Source: an uncultured Saprospiraceae bacterium | GTDB taxonomy: Bacteria; Bacteroidota; Bacteroidia; Chitinophagales; Saprospiraceae | DNA length: 7,804 bases | NCBI GenBank assembly: GCA_937930625.1 | Contig: CALHBW010000538.1 | Location: 1 to 7,804 of the forward strand | Direction of reading: 5' to 3' | In this document: in pieces, positions 1 to 5,835 of the stretch | Layout of the letters: every line of letters starts with the position of its first letter | Numbering within the stretch: position 1 is the first letter of the stretch | Translations under genes and position numbers: made by a program | The notes under the pieces: generated by a model | Database searches by the model: none | Told to the model about the DNA's origin: nothing | The model's input: only the letters and a program-made list of their open reading frames with translations

Positions 1-156
1 GGCTACCCATTTAAGTTTGCCTAAAGCGAATACTCGTCAGACGAATCCTTTTATTCAGTGCGAATATTTTATGAGACAAATCACGACATTTCACAAAAAC
101 CTTCGTCAGACGAGTGCGCCCGGCAACTTGAGTTCAGCAAAATTAGACGGATAGCC
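1..156. repeat. Diverged inverted-repeat element, possibly an old MITE, cut by the window edge
   Basis: Bases 1-18 (GGCTACCCATTTAAGTTT) match the reverse complement of 139-156 at 14 of 18 positions. Further in, 32-45 (ACTCGTCAGACGAA) pairs with 102-115 as an inverted copy differing only at the central base, and each of these copies contains the palindrome TCGTC-A-GACGA. The two halves are therefore arms of one long imperfect inverted repeat. No credible coding sequence lies inside; an open frame at 58-264 crosses the element and runs into the antisense of the next gene. The element ends 13 bases from the stop codon of the macrodomain gene. Its left end coincides with the window start, so it may extend further and the target duplication cannot be checked. 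That it is mobile is inference. Confidence 0.5.
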
Positions 157-168
157 TCCAAACATGCT

Positions 169-693
169 CTAAATAACTGGACTCAACATTTTATCATACA
201 ATTCATAATTCTCCTCATCAAAACACACAAATATCACTTTCGCGATTGTTTTATTTTCAAATAAAAAATCTTTTACCGCTTCAATCGCCACTTCTGCTGC
301 CAAATCTTTTGGAAAGCGATAAATACCCGTACTGATATTGGGAAATGCTATTGTTGCCACTTCATTTTCTGTCGCAATTTTGAGGCTATTCGTATAACAA
401 TCTGCCAATAATTGGCGATGTACCGCCTCCTTATCACCCGTCCAAACGGGTCCAACCGTGTGGATGACATATTTAGCAGGAAGATTACCGCCTGTTGTAA
501 TCACCGCTTGCCCCGTATCGCATCCACCCTGGCGCGCACGTATTGCCCGACATTCCTCCAAAATAGTCGGTCCACCCGCACGATGAATAGCACCATCTAC
601 ACCACCACCGCCCAATAAGGAACTATTTGCAGCATTCACTACTGCATCCACTTCTATTTTCGTAATATCACCCTGTATTAATTCTATTTTCAT
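169..693 (-). CDS. ymdB: Macrodomain ADP-ribosyl hydrolase, YmdB / O-acetyl-ADP-ribose deacetylase family
   Basis: The 174-residue protein is a single macrodomain of the MacroD/YmdB class, close to the usual length. Members remove ADP-ribose from modified proteins or hydrolyse O-acetyl-ADP-ribose in the cytoplasm. Visible signatures are QGDIT (7-11), NAAN (20-23), the glycine-rich GGGGVDGAIHRAGG loop (28-41), TGGNLPAKYVIHTVGPVW (67-84) and the phosphate-binding STGIYRFP loop (121-128). Asn23 and Asp33 correspond to catalytic Asn25 and Asp35 of E. coli YmdB, so the enzyme should be active. The start matches the family's N-terminal MK-I-QGDIT; no Shine-Dalgarno is seen. Upstream lies a divergent region shared with the sigma gene; downstream an inverted-repeat element starts 12 bases after the stop. 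The gene stands alone here, with no ADP-ribosyltransferase or toxin beside it. The symbol is assigned by similarity. Confidence 0.93.
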   Translation of the reverse strand: MKIELIQGDITKIEVDAVVNAANSSLLGGGGVDGAIHRAGGPTILEECRAIRARQGGCDTGQAVITTGGNLPAKYVIHTVGPVWTGDKEAVHRQLLADCYTNSLKIATENEVATIAFPNISTGIYRFPKDLAAEVAIEAVKDFLFENKTIAKVIFVCFDEENYELYDKMLSPVI

Positions 694-702
694 AATTTTG
701 AT

Positions 703-777
703 GTGTTGACGTGTTGATGAATTGACGAGTTGACGTGTTGTCGTGTTATCGAAATGAACATCAACTCATCAACTCGT
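703..777. repeat. Octamer repeat array with an inverted arm
   Basis: Six adjacent 8-base units run from 703 to 750: GTGTTGAC, GTGTTGAT, GAATTGAC, GAGTTGAC, GTGTTGTC, GTGTTATC. After an 8-base spacer come two units in the opposite sense, CATCAACT (759-766, 767-774), plus CGT. The right arm 759-777 pairs imperfectly with 725-740, so the array can fold as a hairpin. It begins 9 bases upstream of the macrodomain start codon. A sister array with GTGCTGAC units lies on the other side of the sigma gene (1542-1628). Function unknown. Confidence 0.85.
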
Positions 778-832
778 AAAACTCAATTTCTGTATCTTTT
801 TCAATAACCTGCGTTATGTAGTCGAAAACAAT

Positions 833-934
833 GCAACTTCAACCTCAAATGCAACCGCAACTTCAATTTTAAACACAATTTCAACTTTGTTGAAATCAAT
901 TTATTCTGGCGGTTGAAGTTGTAATTGAAGTTGC
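833..934. repeat. Nested inverted repeats of a CAACTTCAA motif upstream of the sigma gene
   Basis: GCAACTTCAACC (833-844) and GCAACTTCAATT (857-868) are mirrored as inverted copies at 911-921 (GGTTGAAGTTG) and 923-934 (AATTGAAGTTGC). The middle holds a hairpin ATTTCAAC-TTT-GTTGAAAT (878-896). The whole can fold as one long stem of short duplexes, ending 28 bases before the sigma start codon. It could affect transcription or mRNA structure of the sigma gene. I found no good -33/-7 promoter pair in 694-962 for either divergent gene. Confidence 0.7.
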
Positions 935-962
935 TCTTGTACTTGAATTTAACTAGAACGCT

Positions 963-1556
963 ATGCTTTCAGGACTACTTAACCACAGCACCAACGCACC
1001 GCCTATGAGGGTAGCCCAAAACACAATTGACCGTGAATGGGAAGACATCCAAGCCGCACAAAAAGATGCCGCTGCCTTCCATCCCTTGTACGATAGGTAT
1101 TACGAGCAGATATTTCGTTTCGTATATCGACGTACCAGCGATGAGGCACTTTCGGCAGACCTGTGCTCGCAGGTTTTCCTCAAAGCTATGCAAAAAATCC
1201 ATACTTACACCTTCAAAGGTGTACCTTTTTCTGCATGGCTGTACCGCATTGCCAGCAATGAAGTCACCCAACATTACCGCAACTCACAGAAAAACAGAAT
1301 AGTAAGCATCCAAGAAGCACGCCTCGAAGAAATGACAGAAGAAATCGACGATTTTGATTACGAAAAACAAAGAAACACCCTGCTCACAGCCCTCAACACA
1401 CTTCCCCAAGACGACATGCAAATTATAGAATTGCGTTTTTTTGAACAACGCTCTTTCAAAGAAGTCGGGCAAATACTCGGCATCACCGAAAACAACGCCA
1501 AGACACGCACCTATCGCGTATTGGCAAAGATTAAACGAAATGTGCTGACGTGCTGA
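963..1556 (+). CDS. ECF-type RNA polymerase sigma factor
   Basis: The 197-residue protein has the two-domain build of extracytoplasmic-function sigma factors, which direct core RNA polymerase to a small regulon. Region 2 spans about 38-110: an FHPLYDRYYEQIFRFVYRR helix, a DLCSQVFLKAM helix, then SAWLYRIASNEVTQHYR, the area that binds core polymerase and melts the -10 region. An acidic linker (about 118-135) precedes region 4 at about 136-192, with LPQDDMQIIELRFFEQ followed by the helix-turn-helix RSFKEVGQILGITENNAKTR that reads the -35 region. The start is uncertain: Met1 and Met15 (1005) both lie before region 2. The last four residues (VLTC) and the stop are encoded by GTGCTGAC repeat units. 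A membrane-protein gene follows in the same direction, probably in one operon; no classical anti-sigma gene is seen. Confidence 0.92.
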   Translation: MLSGLLNHSTNAPPMRVAQNTIDREWEDIQAAQKDAAAFHPLYDRYYEQIFRFVYRRTSDEALSADLCSQVFLKAMQKIHTYTFKGVPFSAWLYRIASNEVTQHYRNSQKNRIVSIQEARLEEMTEEIDDFDYEKQRNTLLTALNTLPQDDMQIIELRFFEQRSFKEVGQILGITENNAKTRTYRVLAKIKRNVLTC

Positions 1557-1628
1557 CGTACTTATGTGCTGACGTATTTCTCTACCACATCAGCACATCT
1601 GTACATCAGCACATCAGCACATCAGCAC
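1542..1628. repeat. Octamer repeat array overlapping the sigma stop codon
   Basis: Two adjacent GTGCTGAC units (1542-1549, 1550-1557) and a third at 1566-1573 are followed by the opposite-sense unit CATCAGCA at 1588 and in three tandem copies from 1604 to 1628. The two arms are complementary apart from C/T changes and can form a hairpin in the transcript between the two genes. The sigma stop TGA (1554-1556) lies in the second unit. The array ends 8 bases before the ATG of the next gene. It is the same repeat family as 703-777, with C replacing T at the fourth base. Confidence 0.9.
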
Positions 1629-1636
1629 TAACAGAC

Positions 1637-3364
1637 ATGAAAAATAACTACAATATAAAAATTAATAATAACGAACCAAGCAGCGAACAAATCGCCAAGC
1701 ACAAGGATTTTGATGCACTGCTCAAAGCACATGCAGGGACTACGCCTCCTCCAAAGGCAGTTGCCGGCATGGGGAAAATCGTGAAAATGGGCATTGGGGC
1801 TTTGATTACGGGAGCAGCGGCTTTGGTAATGTTGTTCTTCGCGCCCGGACTCTTGAGGAATAATACGGGAGATGACATCGTAGAACGCAAGGTGAGTCCG
1901 CCGATACCACAGGCTCAAAAGGTCTTCGCTTCGTACAAAGTAAACGCCAATCAAGGCGGTGTATATGAGTACGGTAATGGTTCAAAAATCACTGTACCCG
2001 CGCGTGCATTTGTCTATGAAGATGGCAGTGAAGTGACAGGTGAAGTTGACCTCAAATACCGCGAATTTCACGATTTTGTGGATTTCTTTTTGTCGGGCAT
2101 TCCGATGGAATATGATTCGGCAGGACAGGAATTTCAACTTGAATCGGCGGGTATGATGGAGATATATGCAGAGCAAAATGGGCGTCCTTTACGTATCAAT
2201 TCGGATAAAGACATTGATGTACAATTAGCATCTGAAATTCAGGTGGATGGTAATGAATCTGCTTATAATTTGTACCAATTTGAAAATCAGCCTCCTCAAA
2301 ATGAAGCCAAAGCGGTAGCTGCCAATTGGAGTTATAAAGGCAAAAGTAAATTGGATATTCTGCCTGAAGAAGAAACACAGGAAAACACAGAGTCAGAAGA
2401 ATTGGCACAAATAAAAAAGTTAGAAAGAAATATCAATCGCGAAGAAAAGCAGCTATTGCAAGCCGCAGAACAAGAAATAGCTTCTGTAACACCTGAAATC
2501 CCGAAACCCAAAGCACCCAAAAAACCAAATCCCAACGGCTATATATTTGATTTTGATGTAAATAAAGAACGTTTTCCCGAACTCGCCGCTTATGAAAATG
2601 TATTGTGGCAAGTGATAGAAGGACAGCCTTTTGATGAAAATTATTATAATATCAATTGGGAAGATGTACAAATTCGCAAAGCTAATGATGATGTATATTC
2701 GGTGGCACTCGTGAAAGGCGAACAACGCGTCAATCTCAATGTAACGCCCGTACTTTCCGGTAAAGATTATCGCAAAGCGCAAGCTGAATTTGACCAAAAA
2801 ATGGCGGTCTATACGCAAGGTTACGCCCAACGCCAAGCAGAAGTTGCCGAAAAGCAAGCCGCCGTCCGCCGTAAAATGGCTGCCAAACGCGCCGAACTCG
2901 AAGCTCAAAAAGCAGACGCCGAAGCCCGTATCGCCGACCTCAAAAGGCAAGGCAGACGCGGCGAAGCTACCAGTATGTTGGTGACACGCAAGGTGATGAA
3001 TAATTTTGAAATCCGCGACTTCGGAATTTGGAATATTGACCGTCCTTTGCCGCCTTATGAGCAGATTTTGGTGGGCAATTTTTGTGACGAAAGCGAAAAA
3101 ACCTATAAAGGCAATCCCGTTTACATCGTCAATAAAACCAATAACACAGTGGGTAGATTTCACGCCACCAGCCGCAATCAATTTCGCATCAACACCAAAG
3201 CCGAAAACCTGATGTGGCTCGTTACCGACGATGGCAAACTCGCCATATTCTCCCCCGAACAATTCAATAATTTAATCCCTCAAAAACAACATACATTTGC
3301 TATGGCAACTATGCCCCAAACAGTTGATAATGAAGAAGATGTAAGACGCATCTTGAAGTTATAA
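1637..3364 (+). CDS. Single-pass membrane protein with ZU5-like domain and coiled coils, partner of the ECF sigma factor
   Basis: The 575-residue protein has a short polar N-terminus (1-46), one membrane segment (about 47-73, GIGALITGAAALVMLFF) and a large part expected in the periplasm. Residues about 107-190 resemble the ZU5-like domain common in Bacteroidota: GSKITVPARAFVYEDG, GEVDLKYREFHDFVDFFLSGIPMEYD, then LESAGMMEIYAEQNGRPL. Charged helical stretches follow at about 253-281 and 376-438 (Ala/Lys/Glu/Arg-rich, coiled-coil-like), around a Pro/Lys-rich linker (287-300). The C-terminus (about 456-545, FGIWNIDRPLPPYEQ) looks like another conserved domain. I chose ATG 1637; the frame is open upstream to a GTG at 1550, but that stretch only translates repeats. 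The position behind an ECF gene and the topology suggest a membrane regulator or anti-sigma factor. That is inference, as no known anti-sigma domain is recognised. Confidence 0.85.
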   Translation: MKNNYNIKINNNEPSSEQIAKHKDFDALLKAHAGTTPPPKAVAGMGKIVKMGIGALITGAAALVMLFFAPGLLRNNTGDDIVERKVSPPIPQAQKVFASYKVNANQGGVYEYGNGSKITVPARAFVYEDGSEVTGEVDLKYREFHDFVDFFLSGIPMEYDSAGQEFQLESAGMMEIYAEQNGRPLRINSDKDIDVQLASEIQVDGNESAYNLYQFENQPPQNEAKAVAANWSYKGKSKLDILPEEETQENTESEELAQIKKLERNINREEKQLLQAAEQEIASVTPEIPKPKAPKKPNPNGYIFDFDVNKERFPELAAYENVLWQVIEGQPFDENYYNINWEDVQIRKANDDVYSVALVKGEQRVNLNVTPVLSGKDYRKAQAEFDQKMAVYTQGYAQRQAEVAEKQAAVRRKMAAKRAELEAQKADAEARIADLKRQGRRGEATSMLVTRKVMNNFEIRDFGIWNIDRPLPPYEQILVGNFCDESEKTYKGNPVYIVNKTNNTVGRFHATSRNQFRINTKAENLMWLVTDDGKLAIFSPEQFNNLIPQKQHTFAMATMPQTVDNEEDVRRILKL

Positions 3365-3391
3365 TTGACAGTTTATTACCTTTTAACTAAT

Positions 3392-3424
3392 GCCTCTCAT
3401 CGGTTTCGGTGAGGGGCTTTTTTT
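3392..3424 (+). terminator. Rho-independent terminator of the sigma/membrane-protein operon
   Basis: GCCTCTCA (3392-3399) pairs with TGAGGGGC (3410-3417) as an 8-bp stem with one G-U pair, which can be extended by two pairs around a small loop. Seven T residues follow directly, then G and four more T. It lies 28 bases after the stop codon of the membrane-protein gene. Confidence 0.93.
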
Positions 3425-3437
3425 GTTTTATAAAACA

Positions 3438-3464
3438 CGGATTTAGCGGATTGGACGGATTTAC
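3438..3464. repeat. Nine-base tandem repeat
   Basis: Three adjacent units, CGGATTTAG, CGGATTGGA and CGGATTTAC, start 14 bases after the terminator T-run. Similar CACGGATT-type tandem sequences recur, as far as I recall, in Bacteroidota intergenic regions. The repeat ends 6 bases before the left target duplication of the MITE-like element. Confidence 0.7.
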
Positions 3465-3478
3465 ACAGATACATTATT

Positions 3479-3622
3479 GGCTCATGTAGGGAATCAGGTG
3501 GAATACAGGTTGGTTTTTATTTTAAATTGGGATAAAATAATGATAATCAATCCTATAAGGTTTTCGAAAACCTTATAGGATTTGGGCTTGCTTCACATTC
3601 CACCTGATTTCCTACATGAGCC
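3479..3622. mobile_element. MITE-like element, 144 bp, with 26-bp terminal inverted repeats and 8-bp target duplication
   Basis: The left end 3479-3504 begins GGCTCATGTAGG and ends AATCAGGTGGAAT. The right end 3597-3622 is its inverted copy with a single mismatch (left base 3491). The octamer ACATTATT lies immediately outside both ends (3471-3478 and 3623-3630), as expected for a target-site duplication. The 92-base interior has no coding capacity and contains a 34-base perfect palindrome (3549-3582). These are the marks of a non-autonomous element mobilised by a transposase encoded elsewhere. GG-starting ends with 8-bp duplications would suit families such as ISL3 or IS1595, but the sequence alone does not settle the family. 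It sits between convergent genes and breaks neither. Confidence 0.85.
3549..3582. repeat. Perfect 34-base palindrome inside the MITE-like element
   Basis: The sequence reads identically on both strands, centred between 3565 and 3566 (core CCTTATAGG arms around TTTTCGAAAA). It can form a cruciform or a 16-bp RNA hairpin. Neither side has a T-run, so it is not a typical terminator. CCTATAAGG...CCTTATAGG palindromes are familiar to me from other Bacteroidota intergenic sequence, so it may be an independent repeat nested in the element. Confidence 0.85.
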
Positions 3623-3657
3623 ACATTATTTTTATTTAAATTCAACCCGCGAAAATT

Positions 3658-3678
3658 CCGTCCACCGTCCACCGTTAA
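3658..3678. repeat. Heptamer repeat at the 3' end of the ATPase gene
   Basis: CCGTCCA (3658-3664), CCGTCCA (3665-3671) and CCGTTAA (3672-3678) form three adjacent 7-base units, two of them identical. The minus-strand stop codon of the ATPase gene (3675-3677) lies in the third. Confidence 0.65.
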
Positions 3679-5129
3679 TTAAGGTCGCCCAACATATCTG
3701 CGAGTGTATCGCGGAAAGAAAGTCTGGATTCGACCACTTCTTTAGTAACTACATCAAACTCTGCCAAGCCGTGCAAGGCAAGTTCCATATAAAGATAGCG
3801 GTCTGCTTTGGGTGCTTTGACGCTATCGACGAGTCTGCCGAGTCCGGCTATACTATCGAGTTGTTTTTTATAAGCTGCATCATCGCCATCGTTGAAAAGA
3901 TTAACCACATTGCCATCCGAAAACCACATTCGAATCGGACTGTACAAGTCGCGTCCGCCATTGCCGCCCGAACGGTCAGGATGCGGAAAAATCGTCAAAA
4001 ATTGTTTCTTCACTGCCTCGCCCAAAAGATGCAAAGCGATACTGTACGGACCTTCCTGCTCGCCTTCATAGACCAACTCTACTTTGCCCGTAATCGCCGG
4101 AATGACGCCCCAAAAATCCGTCACCCGAACAGCAGTTGATTTTTCTCCGTTAATCAACATCCTGCGCTCGGCAGTGCTAAGGAGATTTTCGTAACCTGCA
4201 ATTGCCAAACGCGCCGATACACCACTTTTTTCATCAATAAATTCACTTTCGCGTGCCTCAAAGGAAATTTGCTCCAAGAGGTCTTTCAACACATCAGCGA
4301 CTTGGATGTTCTTTTGCTGACTTGCGCTCAATCTTGCCTCTTGCTGCGTGATGCTACGCGCCAACTCAATCGTCTTTGGATAATGCGTCAAAATCTGACT
4401 TTCAACGCGGTCTTTCAATGGCGTGATGATACTACCGCGATTGGTATAATCTTCGGGATTCGCCGTGAAAAGAAACTGAATATCAAGCGGTAAGCGCAAT
4501 TTGAAGCCACGAATTTGTATATCGCCTTCTTGCAAAATATTGAATAATGACACCTGAATCCGCGCCTGCAAATCCGGTAATTCATTTATCACAAAAATAC
4601 AACGATGCGCTCGCGGTATCAGTCCAAAATGTATCACGCGCTCGTCCGAATAAGGCAGTTTCAAAGTCGCTGCTTTAATCGGATCCACATCACCCACCAA
4701 ATCCGCTACACTCACATCGGGCGTTGCCAATTTTTCGACATATCGCTCATCGCGGTGCATCCATTCTATGGGCGTATCATCACCTTTTTCGGCAATCAAA
4801 TCCTGTGCATACCGCGAAAGCGGTTGCATCGGGTCATCATTCAATTCTGACCCCACTATGACAGGAATATATTCATCCAACAAATGCGTCAACAAACGCG
4901 CAATCCGCGTTTTTGCCTGTCCACGCAAACCCAATAATAGCACATTATGGCGTGACAAAATCGCTCGTTCAATATCCGGCAAAACGGTATCGTCAAAGCC
5001 CAAAATCCCCTCAAATACCAATTCTTTATTTTGTAATTTGGCGATGAGATTTTTTCGGAGTTCTTCTTTTATAGATTGAGGTTTGTAGCCTGATGCTTTC
5101 AATTCCCCAAGTGTCTTTATCTTCTGCAT
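3675..5129 (-). CDS. AAA+ ATPase of the magnesium-chelatase subunit I (ChlI) / MoxR-like group
   Basis: The 484-residue cytoplasmic protein is a full-length ChlI-type AAA+ ATPase. The N-terminus (IKTLGELKASGY) is followed by a GILGFDDTVLPDIERAI segment (41-57). Walker A is GLRGQAKT (67-74). Walker B is CIFVINEL (177-184), with Asn where most AAA+ proteins have Asp; I believe NEL is normal in this subgroup. The segment QVSLFNILQEGDIQIRGF (192-209) matches the ChlI insertion helix, and TANPEDYTNRG (222-232) is sensor 1, with LKDRVESQI at 238-246. Homologues usually work as remodelling motors with a VWA-domain partner; none is in this window. The real role is unknown and chlorophyll synthesis is not implied. 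The start follows from the conserved N-terminus; a 12-base repeat begins 3 bases upstream, and the stop lies in a heptamer repeat. Confidence 0.9.
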   Translation of the reverse strand: MQKIKTLGELKASGYKPQSIKEELRKNLIAKLQNKELVFEGILGFDDTVLPDIERAILSRHNVLLLGLRGQAKTRIARLLTHLLDEYIPVIVGSELNDDPMQPLSRYAQDLIAEKGDDTPIEWMHRDERYVEKLATPDVSVADLVGDVDPIKAATLKLPYSDERVIHFGLIPRAHRCIFVINELPDLQARIQVSLFNILQEGDIQIRGFKLRLPLDIQFLFTANPEDYTNRGSIITPLKDRVESQILTHYPKTIELARSITQQEARLSASQQKNIQVADVLKDLLEQISFEARESEFIDEKSGVSARLAIAGYENLLSTAERRMLINGEKSTAVRVTDFWGVIPAITGKVELVYEGEQEGPYSIALHLLGEAVKKQFLTIFPHPDRSGGNGGRDLYSPIRMWFSDGNVVNLFNDGDDAAYKKQLDSIAGLGRLVDSVKAPKADRYLYMELALHGLAEFDVVTKEVVESRLSFRDTLADMLGDLN

Positions 5130-5132
5130 AAT

Positions 5133-5164
5133 AAGTTTAAGTCTAAGTTTAAGTCTAAGTTTAA
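5133..5164. repeat. Twelve-base tandem repeat upstream of the ATPase gene
   Basis: AAGTTTAAGTCT occurs twice in tandem (5133-5144, 5145-5156) and partly a third time (5157-5164). It can also be read as alternating 6-base units AAGTTT and AAGTCT. It occupies the expected ribosome-binding and leader region of the minus-strand ATPase gene, ending 3 bases from its ATG. Confidence 0.85.
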
Positions 5165-5258
5165 AGGGAACTAAGACCTGTTTACTTATGCTAATTTGTT
5201 TATTGATTTCTTCCTTAAAATTACATGGAAATAGTACAACGTTTGAGTAAAAGAATTG

Positions 5259-5289
5259 TTTGTTTCAAATCTTATTTGCTGTGAATTTG
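5259..5289 (+). promoter_or_regulatory. Candidate Bacteroidetes-type promoter of the acetyltransferase gene
   Basis: TTTG (5259-5262) and TGAATTTG (5282-5289) are 19 bases apart. They match the Bacteroidetes -33 TTTG and the -7 TAnnTTTG at 7 of 8 bases. Transcription would start near 5295, giving a leader of under 30 bases. Such short motifs occur by chance in AT-rich DNA. Confidence 0.35.
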
Positions 5290-5322
5290 TAGAGAAATTT
5301 ATATATTTAATAAATAAGTAAA

Positions 5323-5787
5323 ATGATAAAAATAATCAGAACAGATGCTACTCACCCCGATTTTATCCAACTCGTCCGCTTACTCGATGCCTATCTCGTA
5401 GAAGTCGATGGAGATGATAATGCTTATTACGCGCAATTCAACGGCATTGATGCCATCAAATATGCGGTGGTCGCTTATGATAATGAAGTGCCTGTCGGCT
5501 GCGGTGCCATCAAAAATTTCAATACCGAAGCGATGGAAATCAAACGCATGTACACCTCACCCGCACACCGGGGCAAGGGCATCGCTACTCACATTCTCAC
5601 CGAATTAGAAAAATGGGCAAGCGAACTTTCTTATCAAAAATGTATCTTGGAAACCGGAAAACGCCAATATGAAGCCGTTCGTCTTTATGAGAAAAATGGC
5701 TATCAACGTATTCCGAATTATGGGCAATATGCTATTATGGAAAATAGTGTTTGTTTTGAAAAGCAGTTGATAGTTCATGGTTCATAG
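5323..5787 (+). CDS. GNAT-family N-acetyltransferase
   Basis: The 154-residue protein is one GNAT fold, which transfers an acetyl group from acetyl-CoA to an amine; the substrate cannot be told from sequence. Motif A is at 72-88, EIKRMYTSPAHRGKGIA, containing the acetyl-CoA pyrophosphate-binding RGKGIA (83-88). Motif B runs LETGKRQYEAVRLYEKNGYQRIPNYG (109-134), with the usual Tyr-Glu-Lys-Asn-Gly-Tyr turn. The family often reads FEKxL at its C-terminus; here that is followed by IVHGS, encoded by the 7-base repeat that also supplies the stop codon, so the last residues are probably not functional. The start is preceded by an A-rich leader with no clear Shine-Dalgarno. The gene is monocistronic, divergent from the ATPase gene and convergent with the DoxX gene. 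Confidence 0.92.
   Translation: MIKIIRTDATHPDFIQLVRLLDAYLVEVDGDDNAYYAQFNGIDAIKYAVVAYDNEVPVGCGAIKNFNTEAMEIKRMYTSPAHRGKGIATHILTELEKWASELSYQKCILETGKRQYEAVRLYEKNGYQRIPNYGQYAIMENSVCFEKQLIVHGS
5766..5787. repeat. Heptamer repeat overlapping the acetyltransferase stop codon
   Basis: GTTGATA, GTTCATG and GTTCATA (5766-5786) are three adjacent 7-base units. They encode the tail LIVHGS, and the stop TAG (5785-5787) is made by the third unit plus the next G. The same unit type (GTTGATA, GTCGATA) recurs at 7202-7229. Confidence 0.75.
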
Positions 5788-5822
5788 AAAAACCGTCTTT
5801 CAAAATGATTTTGAAAGACGGT
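5788..5822 (-). terminator. Hairpin terminator between convergent acetyltransferase and DoxX genes
   Basis: A perfect 14-bp stem (5792-5805 with 5809-5822) encloses a 3-base loop TGA. On the minus strand the stem runs into a five-T tract (complement of 5788-5792), so it fits a rho-independent terminator for the DoxX gene, whose stop is 32 bases away. On the plus strand the hairpin begins 4 bases after the acetyltransferase stop and is followed by CTGAAATATTTT, a weaker tract; it may work both ways. Confidence 0.8.
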
Positions 5823-5835
5823 CTGAAATATTTTA

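Larger units (their letters stand above)
3365..3674. other. Intergenic region between convergent genes: terminator, repeats and a MITE-like element
   Basis: This gene-free stretch holds, in order, the terminator of the sigma operon, a 9-base tandem repeat, a 144-bp inverted-repeat element with target duplication, and a heptamer repeat running into the stop codon of the ATPase gene. I see no RNA gene or small coding sequence in it; the open frame entering at 3582 on the plus strand is mostly antisense to the ATPase gene. Confidence 0.8.

Noticed and set aside
58..264. 68-codon open frame on the plus strand
   Set aside because: It crosses the inverted-repeat element and then runs antisense to the macrodomain gene; nothing in the translation is recognisable.
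703..777. CRISPR array
   Set aside because: The units are 8 bases and contiguous, without unique spacers of 25-45 bases, and no cas genes are nearby.
1550..1636. Upstream GTG start for the membrane-protein gene, adding 29 residues
   Set aside because: The added stretch is only a translation of the octamer repeats (ISTS, QHISTS). ATG 1637 gives a sensible polar N-terminus before the membrane segment. The open frame is reported as a finding instead.
2453..3262. 269-codon open frame on the minus strand
   Set aside because: It is antisense to the membrane-protein gene, whose domains are recognisable; the minus-strand product shows no recognisable family and a biased hydrophobic composition.
3549..3582. 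Terminator of the ATPase gene
   Set aside because: The palindrome is perfect but has no T-run on either strand and sits within the inserted element; it is better described as a repeat.
3582..4139. 185-codon open frame on the plus strand
   Set aside because: It starts inside the MITE-like element and runs antisense through the well-supported ATPase gene.
3675..5129. Evidence for chlorophyll or cobalamin metal chelation
   Set aside because: The ATPase is ChlI-like in fold only. No ChlD/ChlH or cobaltochelatase genes are present, and this subgroup occurs in non-photosynthetic bacteria.
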